Assembly: GCF_050436995.1 (NCBI RefSeq)
Contig: NC_134775.1
Location: forward strand, 1,279,124-1,343,123
DNA from: Anticarsia gemmatalis
Taxonomy: Eukaryota > Arthropoda > Insecta > Lepidoptera > Erebidae
Length of the DNA: 64,000 nt
Direction: 5' to 3'
Part shown: positions 10,732 through 21,855 of the stretch, one piece after another
How the letters are laid out: each line of letters opens with the position of its first letter
Position numbering within the stretch: the first letter of the stretch is position 1
Translations under genes and position numbers: made by a program
Notes under the pieces: generated by a model
Databases searched by the model: none
What the model was told of the DNA's origin: nothing
The model's input: the letters and a program-made list of their open reading frames with translations, nothing else

Positions 10732-10757
10732 TTACTGCATCACAGTCTGGGGTGGTT
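10686..10757. repeat. 29-bp perfect inverted duplication in LINE-A
   Basis: Left arm 10686-10714 begins AACCACCCCAGACTGTGATG; right arm 10729-10757 is its exact reverse complement; the loop is 14 nt. The arm is part of the LINE coding sequence ('CITVWG'), so a coding segment has been copied in reverse at this spot, breaking the frame. Confidence 0.95.
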
Positions 10758-10834
10758 GAATGAGCCAAGGCAAAATAAACTGTACGAAGCGTGGGTAAGT
10801 GAGCCGATGCTCTTAAATTTTTAAATACAAAAAT

Positions 10835-11821
10835 TTACTTTCGCACTCTGGCCACTGTCATCTGTATTTGGTCCTTCCACGATAATGTGCTATCTAACTG
10901 AACACCCAAGTACTTAATACAATATGTACGCGTTATTTGCGTACAGCTCTGGCAATTGTCACCTGTGGTGCAAATATGAGCAGTCAGTATAAATGGTGAA
11001 TTTGGTTGAGAAGCTATTTTTGGGGCAAATGTGATAAATTTGGTTTTCTCTAAGTTAAGGGTGAGAATATTATTATGTAGCCACTTAGTAATAGTCCGTA
11101 AAGACTCTTCCAAATACGACCGTGTCTCAAGCCAGTCCCTTCCATGAGTGAGTACTACCGTGTCATCAGCATAGGTGATTATTTTGGTGTTTTTTAGGGT
11201 AAGGCGGCAGAGGTCATTTATGTATATTAGGAACAAGGTAGGTCCGAGAACACTACCCTGTGGAACTCCGTAACTTAATAGCTCATCGTTGCTAATGATG
11301 TCTCCAATTTTAACTACCTGACTACGCTCACTGAGATAACTTTTAAAAATCTTGTGACTAAGTCCTCTGACTCCCAGACGTTCCAATTTCTCAAGTAAGA
11401 GTGGAACAGAGACAGTGTCAAACGCTTTCGAAAGATCGAGAAAATAAGCTATATTTTCTAGGTTGTTATTAACGTTTTGAGCTATAGTACCTGTTAATTC
11501 TAGAACTGCATCCTCCGTGCTTCTTCCAGCACGAAAACCGTATTGATTTTCAGAAATCACTGTGTGGGTGTTAAGGTATTTAATTAATTGACCATTTAGC
11601 ACCTTTTCCATCATTTTGGATAGTACCGACAGAACAGAAATCGGCCTATAATTAGTGACACTGCCTCTGCTACCACTCTTGTAAATTGGATGAACAAGTG
11701 CCTTTTTAAAGACCGCTGGGAATACACCGGCCATGAGTGCTAGATTAAACACGTGAGTTATCACCGGGATAAGTGTGTGTCTGCTTGATTTTATTAGAAG
11801 GACCGGAAGGAATACCATCAC
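10835..11821 (-). pseudogene. LINE-A reverse transcriptase
   Basis: About 328 codons with the full RT palm order: NYRPISVLSVLSKMMEKVL, FRAGRSTEDA, FLDLSKAFDTV, GVPQGSVLGPTLFLIYIND, then TYADDTVVL with the catalytic aspartates (about residue 219), and a thumb region (TLNLEKTKFI, KYLGVQLD). This frame is itself open. It joins the upstream linker frame only through a +1/-1 shift near 11800 and loses the C-terminal domain at 10835, so the element as a whole is inactive. Confidence 0.9.
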
Positions 11822-12296
11822 AACCAGTGGCGTTATGTGTCTTAAGACTGAGAATAATCTTCTCTATTTCCTCATGGTTTACCTCGAATAAAGCCATTGA
11901 GTTAGGACCAATAGACAAGCTGTGCAAAGCATCGTGTTCATTACCCACGGTATGCACAATTCTAGAGGCAAGATCTTTACCTACATTAGCGAAGAAACGG
12001 TTCACTAAATTAGCTGACAGTAATGGATCGGGTGATACATTTAAAAGTTCCACTGCAGTTGACTTACTGGTTTGGATACCCGATATAGATTTGATAAGGT
12101 TCCATGTAGCCTTAGGATTCTTTCGACACTTATCAAATTCATCTCGTTCATATTTCTGCCTAATATTTTTAAGTAGGTTACAACAAAAATTCCTGTAGCG
12201 CGTGTATGTGAGCTTTAACCGTTTCCGTGCGGATGATGCCGCACAGGCACCATGTAAATCTATTGCGTATGGCGTATGGTGCCCGAGAGGATACAA
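11745..12296 (-). pseudogene. LINE-A ORF2 linker and RT start
   Basis: Contains NPKATWNLIKSISG, LVNRFFANVGKDLA and HNATGCDGIPS, the blocks preceding RT motif 0 in CR1/Jockey-type ORF2. The frame shifts into the RT frame near 11800. The 5' end at about 12296 is where an unrelated insertion starts. Confidence 0.8.
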
Positions 12297-12299
12297 AAC

Positions 12300-13215
12300 T
12301 AAAATATAAAAAACTCGGCTAAAACGACATTTGTCAAAAGAGTCCCGTAAATAAAAGTGTCTTTATTTGTCACCAATATCATGCCTACAGTGTTCGTTTC
12401 AAGTAATTTCGTAAATTAGCAAACTTCAGAGGTTGTAAACCAAGTTGTCGAGACACATTTTATTATTGATTATAATAATTATATTTCACTATCCTCATTC
12501 ACTTCTGGTTTCCAATCGTCATAAGTTTGTGAATTCTCATAGAACACGTCGTCATCGTCGCATTGAGTTTCGACTTCTGACTGAGGAATATATTTCACTT
12601 TTTTTCTGGGTAACTCTACTATAAAATAAAAAGATTGTCAATTAAATGCCTAACAAAAATCCACATTTTTAAAGAGGTAGACATAGATATTTTATCAATA
12701 AAAATACACTTCGGTACATTCTTATCCAAATAAAATACTTTAAGTAAGTGTTTGTAGGTAAGTACGATGTACGGTTACGAGTAGAATATTTTTGTTTTAT
12801 TAGAATCAGACTTTCCATTCGGTTATGTGATTTGCAAAACACTGGAATATAGAAAATATAACTATAAACGAGTTACACCACGCTGCAAACTCAAATGGTA
12901 CGTGAACAAATTCTTTATAATAATTTTGAATAAATATATCCATAAAATAATGCCCGAAGGTTTACAACAGCTGATAAAAACTAGTTAGTCACCTTCCATT
13001 TCCATAAAAACACACAGATTGTCACTTTAAAACGCACTGAACGAATTTACTGACCGCTTACATCCAATACAGAATGGCAAATGATTCTTTTACAAGTGGA
13101 AACACGAGAAAAAGCTAAAAATAACAACTCATGGCGGATGATTCCTCAGGGGCATCATCAAAGTCTCTGGCGCTTGGTGCCCCAGAGGCATCATGGAATT
13201 TTTGTTTGACGCCAG
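12300..13215. mobile_element. unclassified insertion inside LINE-A
   Basis: LINE-A coding sequence stops near 12296 and resumes near 13215-13229. The filler is AT-rich and holds one exon-like minus-strand block (12479-12618). Near both edges are related strings (GGTGCCCGAGAGG at about 12277-12289 and GGTGCCCCAGAGGC at about 13176-13189), but their orientation and the exact ends are not resolved. It may be the tail of a DNA transposon. Confidence 0.5.
12479..12618 (-). pseudogene. orphan terminal exon, unknown protein
   Basis: An AG acceptor at 12619-12620 (minus strand TTTTATAG) is followed by an open block of 45 codons: ELPRKKVKYIPQSEVETQ, then an acidic tail ending VNEDSEI and a TAA stop. 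It looks like the last exon of a gene carried by the insertion, without its other exons. I do not recognise the protein. Confidence 0.35.
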
Positions 13216-13228
13216 GCACTAAAGATTG

Positions 13229-13723
13229 CTAAAAAGACCTCCGCACGGAATCGGTTAAGGTAAGATATGATGGGTCCCGTTTTGTACGTTGACATAGTTT
13301 GTCACGATTACGTATACATCTCAGGAGCCCTACCGTCATCCACGGTTTTCTAACACGTTGTCTACTTGGGATCTTGCGAATATGAGTGTTATTAATAACT
13401 ACTGTAGATATTAGTTGAACCATGTTCAAAGCTGCTCTATTTGGTTCCTTATCATTCATGACTGATGAGAAATCTGCTGCTTCGAGTGCTGTAACACATG
13501 CCTCTATATTGACCCGTTTCGACGTTGAAGGGGTCGACGGATGATTTAAGTTAGACATCAAATTACAGGAGACAATTACAGGAGCATGGTCTGTTATGGA
13601 ACAATCAAGTACTAGAGTTACAGCAGGTTTATTTGATTTAATTATTACGTGATCCAAGCAGGCGCTTTCACGAGTGGGAAGGAGATGTGCCGGCAGCATA
13701 GCGTGGGTCGCTAAGGTGTTCAA
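13229..13723 (-). pseudogene. LINE-A endonuclease, C-terminal half
   Basis: Contains LDHVIIKSN and SITDHAPVIVSC, the terminal D-H pair block of AP-endonuclease-like nucleases, then the linker (SRQRVRKPWMT, RNRDKLCQRTKRD). One frameshift near 13720 separates it from the N-terminal half. It ends at a stop next to the insertion. Confidence 0.8.
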
Positions 13724-14289
13724 ATATTTGTCGGAATTAAAATCGCATTTAAAGATATATTTATATCACCAACTAGGATAACTGTTTTAAAGCTTCGAAG
13801 TGACTGAAGAATTGCATCTAAGCCATCAAGAAATACATCAGGATTACGATATGATGGAGAGCGGTAAATTGCAAGAAGGGCCACTTCTGAGGCGAGTTTG
13901 AGAATCAAACAGTTAGCGTTAGTTAGCTGTGGGTTCTCGACAGATACTAGTAAATTATCTTTAACGTATAAAACCATACCATCGTTCTGATTTGTGTAAT
14001 CAGTCTTGTGCGATATAAAACCAGAAATCTCTGGTAGATAGGGACATTTACTTAGCCAACATTCAGATAAAGCAATTACATGGATTTGCTGTTTTATTCG
14101 AGCTAACAAGATTTCGAGACCATTAAAATTAATTTTATTGCCTATGCTGCGAATATTTACATGTAATATATTTAGCCCACCCATTGAAGCACGCAAGAAT
14201 GAGTCACATTGTTCCGCAGAGCATTCGTGACATGTGGAGACGCTTATTTGTTCAAGTTCATCGCATATTTCCAAGTTATCGTGCATCAT
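13720..14289 (-). pseudogene. LINE-A endonuclease, N-terminal half
   Basis: Starts at an ATG (14287-14289). It carries LNILHVNIRSIGNKIN (catalytic N), VIALSECWL (catalytic E), AIYRSPSYRNPDVF (Y/R block) and VILVGDINIS (D-x-N), in the correct order for an APE-type endonuclease that nicks target DNA for reverse transcription. The frame breaks after 'GDINIS'. Confidence 0.85.
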
Positions 14290-14767
14290 CGCAAGGTTTT
14301 ATATTGTCTGTTCCATAGCCCAGAGACTATAGGCTTCATGCGCGCGAATTTTAAATTGTACATAGGTGTATAATAAGTAAACGAGTATAAACATTGGATG
14401 AGCTTGTATGGGTGAGGTAACTGAGGTACAAATATATGACGCAGTATGCTGTATGCATGACTTTGTGAATGTAAGTTGGGAATCAAACAGAGTGCAATAG
14501 TTGACATACTCTTGTCTGCTATATCAATGATATGCACATAGTTTATAGCATATTGTTTAGCATGAAGGGCATGAGCGAAGAAGAACAGTTTTGTAGCTTG
14601 TATATAGTGGAATATTCTGTATGAAAAGTTTAGATGAAGGATTCTCCTTGGTTTAAATACGTGGTGGTAGTGAGTACATGAACATAAGCCTGTGTTTGTG
14701 ATGCAACTTACTAGTTTCAGAAATATTGTTTTAGTATTTGGTGAACATATCGACGGTCCCTACGTAC

Positions 14768-15250
14768 AATAACCTAATTGCAAAAGGCAAATTTTACAGG
14801 AGAGCGGTTTGAAGTTTCAAACACTTGTATCTTAAGTTCTATCAATCGCAGAGCTATGAAATTTTGCACAAAGTCTTTATTTGTTGTCTTTTATGAGAAA
14901 ATAAAATAAAAACGTTAAAATATATTCATTTTATGTTCCACTGGTCACAACCGTCGTTTTAGATCGGAAACATTCTGACTAGCATTTACCTAAGTGGTAT
15001 TTACTGATCTTTACTTGGGGGATTGAACAACGATCTAAATTGTAACTGCCTTTTACTAAATTTTACGTTGAGTATAATATTGAATTACGGTGTTTTCATA
15101 CTGGGAGCCATGAGGTAAGGGCTGATAATAAAATAAAAATAAATATTTCAAAAACTTTTTTTATTAAATTCACAATAGGCAACCCTTTTCTTCATCATAA
15201 AGATATAAAATATTACATAGTAATAATATTGAGCAATCATAATTAGGTAC
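14768..15250. other. no gene seen
   Basis: AT-rich spacer between the 18-bp repeat and copia-1. It contains no supported frame. The start of copia-1, including any LTR, may lie here but cannot be recognised. Confidence 0.3.
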
Positions 15251-16622
15251 TTGTTGAATATGGTTGCTCGAGAAAAATGTTTCAAGTATACATCAACACT
15301 TCCAAAGAAGGATGATGAATCGGAGATCGAGAAGGATCAAGAAGCATACACGTTAATATACCTTCACTTAGAATCTGATCTGTATCCGTATATTCAAAAC
15401 CTTACTTACGCAAAAGAAGTGTGGGATGCATTGACAATAATTTTTGAAGACAAGGGAATAAATAGGCGCATAACTCTGATGAATTGTCACTTGGATGAGA
15501 AGCTGGAAAACCACCGATCTGTTGTCATGAGTCACGCTCAAAAGCGTAAAGAAATCAATCAAAGTTTCGATGACGATTTGGTTGCCGTGGTACTTTTGCG
15601 AGGTATGCCTGATGTTTACCGACCATTACGGATGGCACTAGAGCATTCAGGAATCAAGATTACTTCTCAAAATGTTCGGCAAAAGCTTCTACAAGAAGAT
15701 AGCGCTCAGAGCTCTTCAAATGATTCCTCGTCGAACTCGGCTTTAGTAGTGAAGAAACAACAGTCAGTATTAAGGCTCAAGTGCTTTTAATGTGGAAAGA
15801 AAGGTTTTAAGATGTCCGATTGCCCGATGCTGGACAAGGATGTGGATGGAGCACGCTTACCAACGGTTTCCTCGAAGTCGAAGAAAGTTGCGTTATGCTG
15901 TTCAAGCGTTCACTGTCGGTGCACAACTCCTTCAGCCCCTCGACGTTTTATCTCGATAGTGGAGCCTCGACACACAGGAGTTTTCAGAAGCAGACCAGTG
16001 GTTTAGAGACTTTAAGGTTACCGATAAGAATGTTGTGACGTGTGCAAATTATGATAGAATGTCAAGTGAAGGCAAAGGTGATATTATAGTTAATGTGAAA
16101 GGAGTTTTGTTAACTGTAAAAGATTGTTCCTTTGTGCCTGGCTTGAAAGTAAATCTTTTGTCGGTATCTAAGTTGGTACAGAATGGATGGAGAGTTCTTT
16201 TTTATTCTGATGGCTGTAGGATGTTTCACCAATCGATAAGCGAGATAACGAGTAAACTGTTAGTGTTAGTGAAGTGCTACTACTGCTAGTGAAGTCTCAG
16301 GTATCTATAAGTTGGATGATTGTTTTCCTATTGTAGACGGTGCTTTGGCTACGGTTCAAGTTGAAGACTCGTTGGCACTTTGGCATCGTAGATGTTAACT
16401 TGAATCATTTACGGAAGTGGCCTAACATCGAGGTTGGAGGTAAAAGTGTAATGGAACCTTGCGCTGCTTGTATAAGAGGTAAGGCACATAGATTACCTTT
16501 TCCAAAGGGTGGAGCAAGGCGAGCGAACTCAGTTTATTACATGCTGATTTGTGTGGTCCCATGTCGGAACGTTCTTATGGTGGAGCTCGTTACATGTTCG
16601 TAATAGTAGACGATTTCACTAG
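15251..16622 (+). pseudogene. copia-1 gag, protease and integrase N-part, decayed
   Basis: A plus-strand Ty1/copia element. The gag block (AYTLIYLHLESDLYPYIQNL; VVLLRGMPDVYRPL; ALEHSGIKI) is followed by a zinc knuckle broken by a TAA stop at 15788-15790 (KCF-stop-CGKKGFKMSDCP). Next comes a protease-like YLDSGASTH with a frameshift, then LKVNLLSVSKLVQNGW and the integrase zinc region (CAACIRGKAHRLPFPKGGAR), again frameshifted. It ends at VIVDDFT, where a TIR element begins (16624). The continuation is at 28021-28480. Confidence 0.85.
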
Positions 16623-16870
16623 TAAAGGAGAATGCTCAAAATGTATGGGAAAAAAACCCAGGCCGTACACAAACGGTGTGTAACTCAGAATTTTAGTGAT
16701 ACTGAGTGATTCAATTCCAGATATTCGCCTCTATCAAATTCGATGGCTAAATACTATTTTTTGCTATTATCTACTATTTAAAAGGTGAATTTAAAAAATA
16801 AATATTTTTCAAACATTCATCACAATGATTATTTTTTGAATAATATAATTGTATAAGTAAATATCTAATA

Positions 16871-18716
16871 CTAATAAATAATTAATTTTAATGGAACATT
16901 AAAAACATTTACAATACCTAGCATGTCTGTAAACTTATGATGCTTAACTGAATTTAAACTTTTTGTCAATAAATCCGCTGGCATATTATCAGTTGACAAA
17001 TAATTAACTTTAACAATATTATCATTAATTAACTCACGACAATAATGATAACGAATATCAATATGTTTATTTCTACTATGAAAAATAGGATTCTCAGATA
17101 ATTTCTTGGCACTTTGATTATCATTATTCAATACAATGGTATACATTCGGTCAGTAATCTCATTTTGTAAGTTTACAAGATATACAGCTTCCCTACAACC
17201 CTCTGTGAGCGCCATATACTCGGCCTCAGTGCTCGAGAGAGCTACTGTTCTCTGTTTTTTACAACCCCATGATATGACAGCTCCTGAGAGCATGAAACAG
17301 TATCCTGTATAGGACCTTCTATCCTCAGAACTATTTCCCCAGTCAGCATCAATAAAACCCTCAATATTAACATTTTCATCTTTACAATATTTTAAACCTA
17401 AATTTCTAGTCTTTTTCAAGTATCTTAGGACCCTTTTAGCGTATGACCAATGTTTGTTATTATGACAATTATTAAACTGACTTAAGTATCCTACAGCAAA
17501 AGCTATATCTGGACGTGTGAGTACAGCTAGATACATAAGGCTTCCTATTAACTGTTGATATGGATTTGAATCTTTTTGACCTTACTTTTTAACAATATTC
17601 AATTTATGTTCCATAGGAGTATCTATATTTTTGCAATCAATCATATTGAATCTGCATAACAACTGGTCAATATAACTTGCTTGACTTAATGTTATAATCT
17701 TATTTACATTATCAGTTCTTACATTTATACCAAGACATTGTGAAATCTCACCTAGGTCCTTTATCTTGAATTTACTACTCAAAGTTTCCTTTAACAATTG
17801 CATTTCCTTTTTATCATTTGAAAAAAATTAAAAAATCATCGACATACAATGTAACTATTGTTCTAAGACCATTTACAAATTTTGTATATAAACAAGGTTC
17901 TAATTTAGATTTCTTATAACCATTACTTGACATTACATTATCAACCATTTTATGTCAAGCCCTTGAGGCCTGTTTGAGACCATATATTGCCTTTTTAAGC
18001 TTAAGTACTTTATTACTATCATTATCACATTTAAAACAATCAGGTTTTTGCATATATATGGTTTCTTCCAGTTCTCCATTGAGAAATGCGGTTTTCACAT
18101 CTAAATGGGTAGTTTCTAGATCAAGTTGCACAGCCAGAGCAAATAATAACCTTAAAGTAGTATGCCGGACTACTGGTGAAAAAGTCTCATTATAATCAAT
18201 ACCACTTTTCTGATTATAACCTTTTGCCACTAATCTAGCACGATAACATATGTTATTGTCTTTATCACACTTTTTCTTTAGTACCCATTTACACTTTACA
18301 ATTGTCCCACTTTCTGGTTTGTCTACAATTTCCCACGCATTATTACTATCGAAACACTGTAATTCTTCTTGAATGGCACTAAGCCAATGTTCCTTCTCTG
18401 GGCCTTGTAAAGCTTCGTCCAAGGATAAATCATTGCCGTCTGCACCTTCTATTTCAGTACACATATTTGAGAAGCCATAACGGTCTGGTTTATGCCTTAT
18501 TCTGGAGGATGATGTCCGCACTACGCTACCAGTGCTCCCAGCGCTATCTTCTGATTCTTCATCTTCTCCGCCTTCACTCGGCACAAATGTAGGATCATCT
18601 GTATTATCCATGGAGATAAATGAATCATCAGACTGGCAACTGTCCCCCACTGAATCTAAGGTCTCTTCTCTATCCATCTGAGTATCCAAGCTAGTGTTTT
18701 CTACAGTAGCTGTCAC
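16871..18716 (-). pseudogene. copia-2 reverse transcriptase and RNase H, frameshifted
   Basis: Three pieces in two frames. 18716-17955 holds the linker and RT start (WEIVDKPESG, YRARLVAKGYNQK, LDVKTAFLNGELEETIYM, LKKAIYGLKQASRA). The catalytic YVDDF sits at about 17836-17850 in a stretch with small shifts. 17803-17582 continues RT (FKIKDLGEISQCLGI). 17536-16871 is the RNase H part (TRPDIAFAVGYLSQF, VALSSTEAEYMALTEG, HIDIRYHYCREL). At least two frameshifts disable it. No 3' LTR is recognisable beyond the stop. Confidence 0.85.
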
Positions 18717-18837
18717 ACTGTTTGTCTGAACTTCATTCTCAATGATTATGACATCACGACTGCATGTTATTGACTTGGACTCAGGATTGTAGATTCTATA
18801 TCCCTTGACATTTTTTTCATAACCTAAAAGAATGCAT

Positions 18838-20676
18838 TTAGTTGACTTTAGTTGACTTTTTATCCCATTTTAACCTTTTTTCTTTGGGTGTATGCACCAT
18901 TACAGGACTTCCAAATACTCTAAGGTGACTAATATTAGGTTTTTTATTAGTCCACAACTCATATGGAGTTTTATTATTCAATACAACAGATACTGTCCGA
19001 TTCTGCAAATAAACAGCTGTATTAGTTGCCTCTGCCCAAAATAGTTTCTTTAATCCAGCATCAAATAATAAACATCGAGCCTTTTCAACAATGGTACGGT
19101 TCATTCGCTCACTCAACCCATTTTGCTCTGGCGTGTAAGCATTTGTTTTCTGGTGAGTTATGACCTTTTGTTTCAAATAACTATTAAATTCATTATTGCA
19201 AAATTCACGCCCATTGTCAGTGCGTAAGGTTTTAATTTTTCGACTCAATTCATTTTCTACTTTGGCTACATAGCTTCTAAAGCATTGAAAGGATTCACTC
19301 TTGTTTTTCATAAAGTAAATGTGAGTCATGCGGCTATAGTCATCTATAAAAATTATAAAATACCTCGATCCTCCCAGAGAGACATTCTCCATCGGCCCGC
19401 ACACGTCGCTATGGATGACATCTAATAGCTGAGTGCTTCTATTGCCACCGCTGGGAAAAGGTAGACGGCTCTGCTTCCCTTCACAACAGGTCACACAGGA
19501 ATTCTTACTTATCTCTGCCTTCTGGTCCATGTCAAAACCTTCCACTGCATGCTGCATTTTATTCAGGTAAGAACTATTAACATGTCCCAGTCGTCGATGC
19601 CACACTTCACTGGGTGTCACCACTGCAGCTGATAGGTGCACGGGTATGTTTAGTTTGTATACTCCATTTGCTAAAGTAGCTGTTGCCACCAAGACTCCTT
19701 CTCTGTTGTAAACATCAACATTGCCTGAACACTTTACTGGAACTTTGTTATCATTAGCCACAATAATTTCCTTCGTACTAATATCGTAACACGCATTTTT
19801 AATCCAGTGTTCATTTGTTGTTATATGCACGCTTGCTCCGGAGTCAATATACCAATCAGATTTACTATAAAAACCACCAAAAAACACGGCACTAAACGCA
19901 TTCGTTTGTTTACGATCCATTTCTTTGTTATTTGTACTTGTGCACTGATTTCTATAATGTCCCAATTGTTTGCATTTGAAACATTTTATAACCTTTGTTG
20001 ACATCTGCCCGCCATCTTTACTGCGACTTTTATCTTTGTCTATTGGTCTGACATTGTCATTTTTCTTATGTTGGCTCCACTTATTTTTAGTTCGAAATGT
20101 ACCGAATGCAGCGCTATCTTCATGATTATCCGTCTCCATATCCAATAATTTTGACTTAATCGCATCGGTCGTGATTGACATTCCGGAATGCTCTATTGCC
20201 ATTATCATTGGGGAGAACTTTTCGGTCAATCCCGCCAACAACAACGAGCCGATCCACTCATCACTTATGTTAAATCCAGTTCCCGCCAATCTCTGACCCG
20301 TCTCCACCATTTGAGTAACATATGAATTCATCGAGTCACAATTTTCGAGTCTTATTGATATAAGGTTTCTTAACAGACTGATTCTCCTTGTAAATCCGGA
20401 ATCATCATAAAGGGTTCTCAATTTGTTCCAAAGTTCTTCTGTAGTTTTTACTTCTTTAATATGAACGTAAATGGAGGGATCAATGGTTAAAACCAATTTG
20501 GCTCGGGTCTTAGTGTCTTCCGTAACTCCAATTGTCGGTCCGCCTTCCTCTGGCTTGATGCATCCTAGCATGCCTTCTAGCACTAGAAAGTTTTCTGCCG
20601 CAAAGCACCATTCACTATAATTTTCGCGTCCTTTCAGTTTAGGCACGTTAATCATATAGTTAGAGTTCGACGCCAT
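18838..20676 (-). pseudogene. copia-2 gag, protease and integrase
   Basis: The likely start is the ATG at 20674-20676 (MASNSNYMINVPKLKGR), rather than an upstream GTG. In order: gag, a CCHC zinc knuckle (CFKCKQLGHYRNQC, about residue 232), protease (WYIDSGASVHITT, about 274), integrase zinc region (HRRLGHVNSSYL to CVTCCEGKQ), and integrase core with D (HSDVCGPM), D (LRTDNGREF) and E (NGLSERMNRT). This 600-residue stretch is uninterrupted. The RT that should follow in the same frame is shifted, so the copy is defective. Confidence 0.9.
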
Positions 20677-20801
20677 TACGATATAGTTCACCGCGTGAAT
20701 ACGTTTTCACAAAAAACACAACTGTTCTGATTCTGCAACGAATTATCAAAGTCCCGATAATCACACTGTCGCGAGAACTAGTTGTTATGAGCCAGGAACG
20801 G

Positions 20802-20816
20802 CCTGGGCCCATAACC
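20802..20816 (-). promoter_or_regulatory. copia-type primer binding site
   Basis: The minus strand reads GGTTATGGGCCCAGG, complementary to the anticodon-stem region of insect initiator tRNA-Met (CUGGGCCCAUAACC). Drosophila copia primes reverse transcription from this internal tRNA-iMet site. It lies about 125 bp upstream of the copia-2 ATG and marks the inner end of its 5' LTR at about 20817. Confidence 0.7.
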
Positions 20817-20940
20817 TCTAATAATTCTAATTTATTATAATTATTTAGGGAAACAATGAAACAGCGTAGGTATTCAACTCTCAACGGAGGAAGTGGTTTT
20901 TATGAGTGTAATGTTGCCAATTTACAACAATTATAGGTTA
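20817..20940 (-). repeat. copia-2 5' LTR, part left of BEL-1
   Basis: Upstream (on the minus strand) of the primer site is AT-rich sequence that stops at the BEL-1 target duplication GGTTA (20936-20940). It resumes after BEL-1 at 27354, where a TGTAACTTTTGG-like start could be the LTR terminus (about 27399). Without a 3' LTR for comparison the outer boundary is a guess. Confidence 0.4.
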
Positions 20941-21199
20941 TGTTTAGGCTTACAACGCCTTTCTAAATTTTAAGTTTTTAAGTATTTCGCTCTAATCGTA
21001 ATTTGCTAACTTTCTAAGAGAAGGCGTTTGTTAATTTTATATAATGTCACTCATTGGGAACTTCACTTCTACCCGGCCGCGGTGCCGAACACATATTGTT
21101 AACTGTAACATAATATATATTTTTTGAGGAATAGCTTAATAAATGTTATAAAGGTTTTTTTTGAGTATAATTTTCGCCACCGACGTGTCATCGAAGACA
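20941..21199 (+). repeat. BEL-1 5' LTR
   Basis: 259 bp, TG..CA ends, with ATATAATG and AATAAATG as likely promoter and poly(A) elements. Confidence 0.95.
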
Positions 21200-21855
21200 T
21201 AAATTGGTGGCCCATGAGGGGAACCCGCAAAAAATAATTGCGACGAAAGGGAGCCACGCTGCCACGTGTTACCAGTACGAAAGGACAAACGGTCAGCGTG
21301 CTTCAACCTGGTTGAGGGGAGATACGGAGCACCTACAAGGAGCCTGGCGTTGACGATCGAAGCAGTGGAGCAGCCAAAGCATCACATCGTGGATCAGCGT
21401 CTGACAAAAGATGAGTGCCCTTCCTTCATATTTTCCTTAACGAATATCCAAATTCTCGTCTAATTCCGCAAATAGCCTTCACTTTTGTAAAATAAGTAAT
21501 ATTACAAGTGATTTACTGAGAGAAAACTGATTTAAAACGTTCGTTTTATATTTAAAATCGCTCATAAAAGTTTATATTGATAAAGTTTGCGTAATTAGAT
21601 ACAATAACTTACTAGATATAGTTATATTTAGCAATATTTTCAAACAATAAATGAGAATTTCATAAATTTGTTCGCCGATTGAATCTTGTCGTGGTGCGCA
21701 ACGTGTTAATTCTACCCGCGTTTAGGTAACATTATAATATAATGAATCTACTGGCTGTTACCGGTGCGCATCAGCGATAATATTCTTGTTTATTGGCATA
21801 GTACGTATTTTTAGATATATTTTGGCTTGCATTGTTTTTATAAGTTTAATTTGCA
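21200..21855 (+). other. BEL-1 leader
   Basis: Untranslated region between the LTR and the polyprotein start. It opens with TAAATTGGTGGCCCATGAGG, where the primer binding site should lie; I could not assign the tRNA. A short frame at 21266-21463 looks like chance. Confidence 0.6.

Larger units (their letters stand above)
9760..14540 (-). mobile_element. LINE-A, APE-type non-LTR retrotransposon, decayed
   Basis: On the minus strand, reading from high to low coordinates: endonuclease (14289-13720 and 13723-13229), an insertion (about 13215-12300), the linker and start of RT (12296-11745), RT with YADD (11821-10835), a C-terminal domain (10731-10300), a GT-rich tract (about 10108-10285) and an AT-rich 3' region. 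A small open frame at 14286-14537 upstream has no recognisable domain. The order matches ORF2 of CR1/Jockey-group LINEs. It has at least two frameshifts, one insertion and an inverted duplication. Confidence 0.85.

Noticed and set aside
21266..21463. 65-codon frame in the BEL-1 leader
   Set aside because: No domain, overlaps the untranslated leader, and is shorter than expected by chance in an open region.
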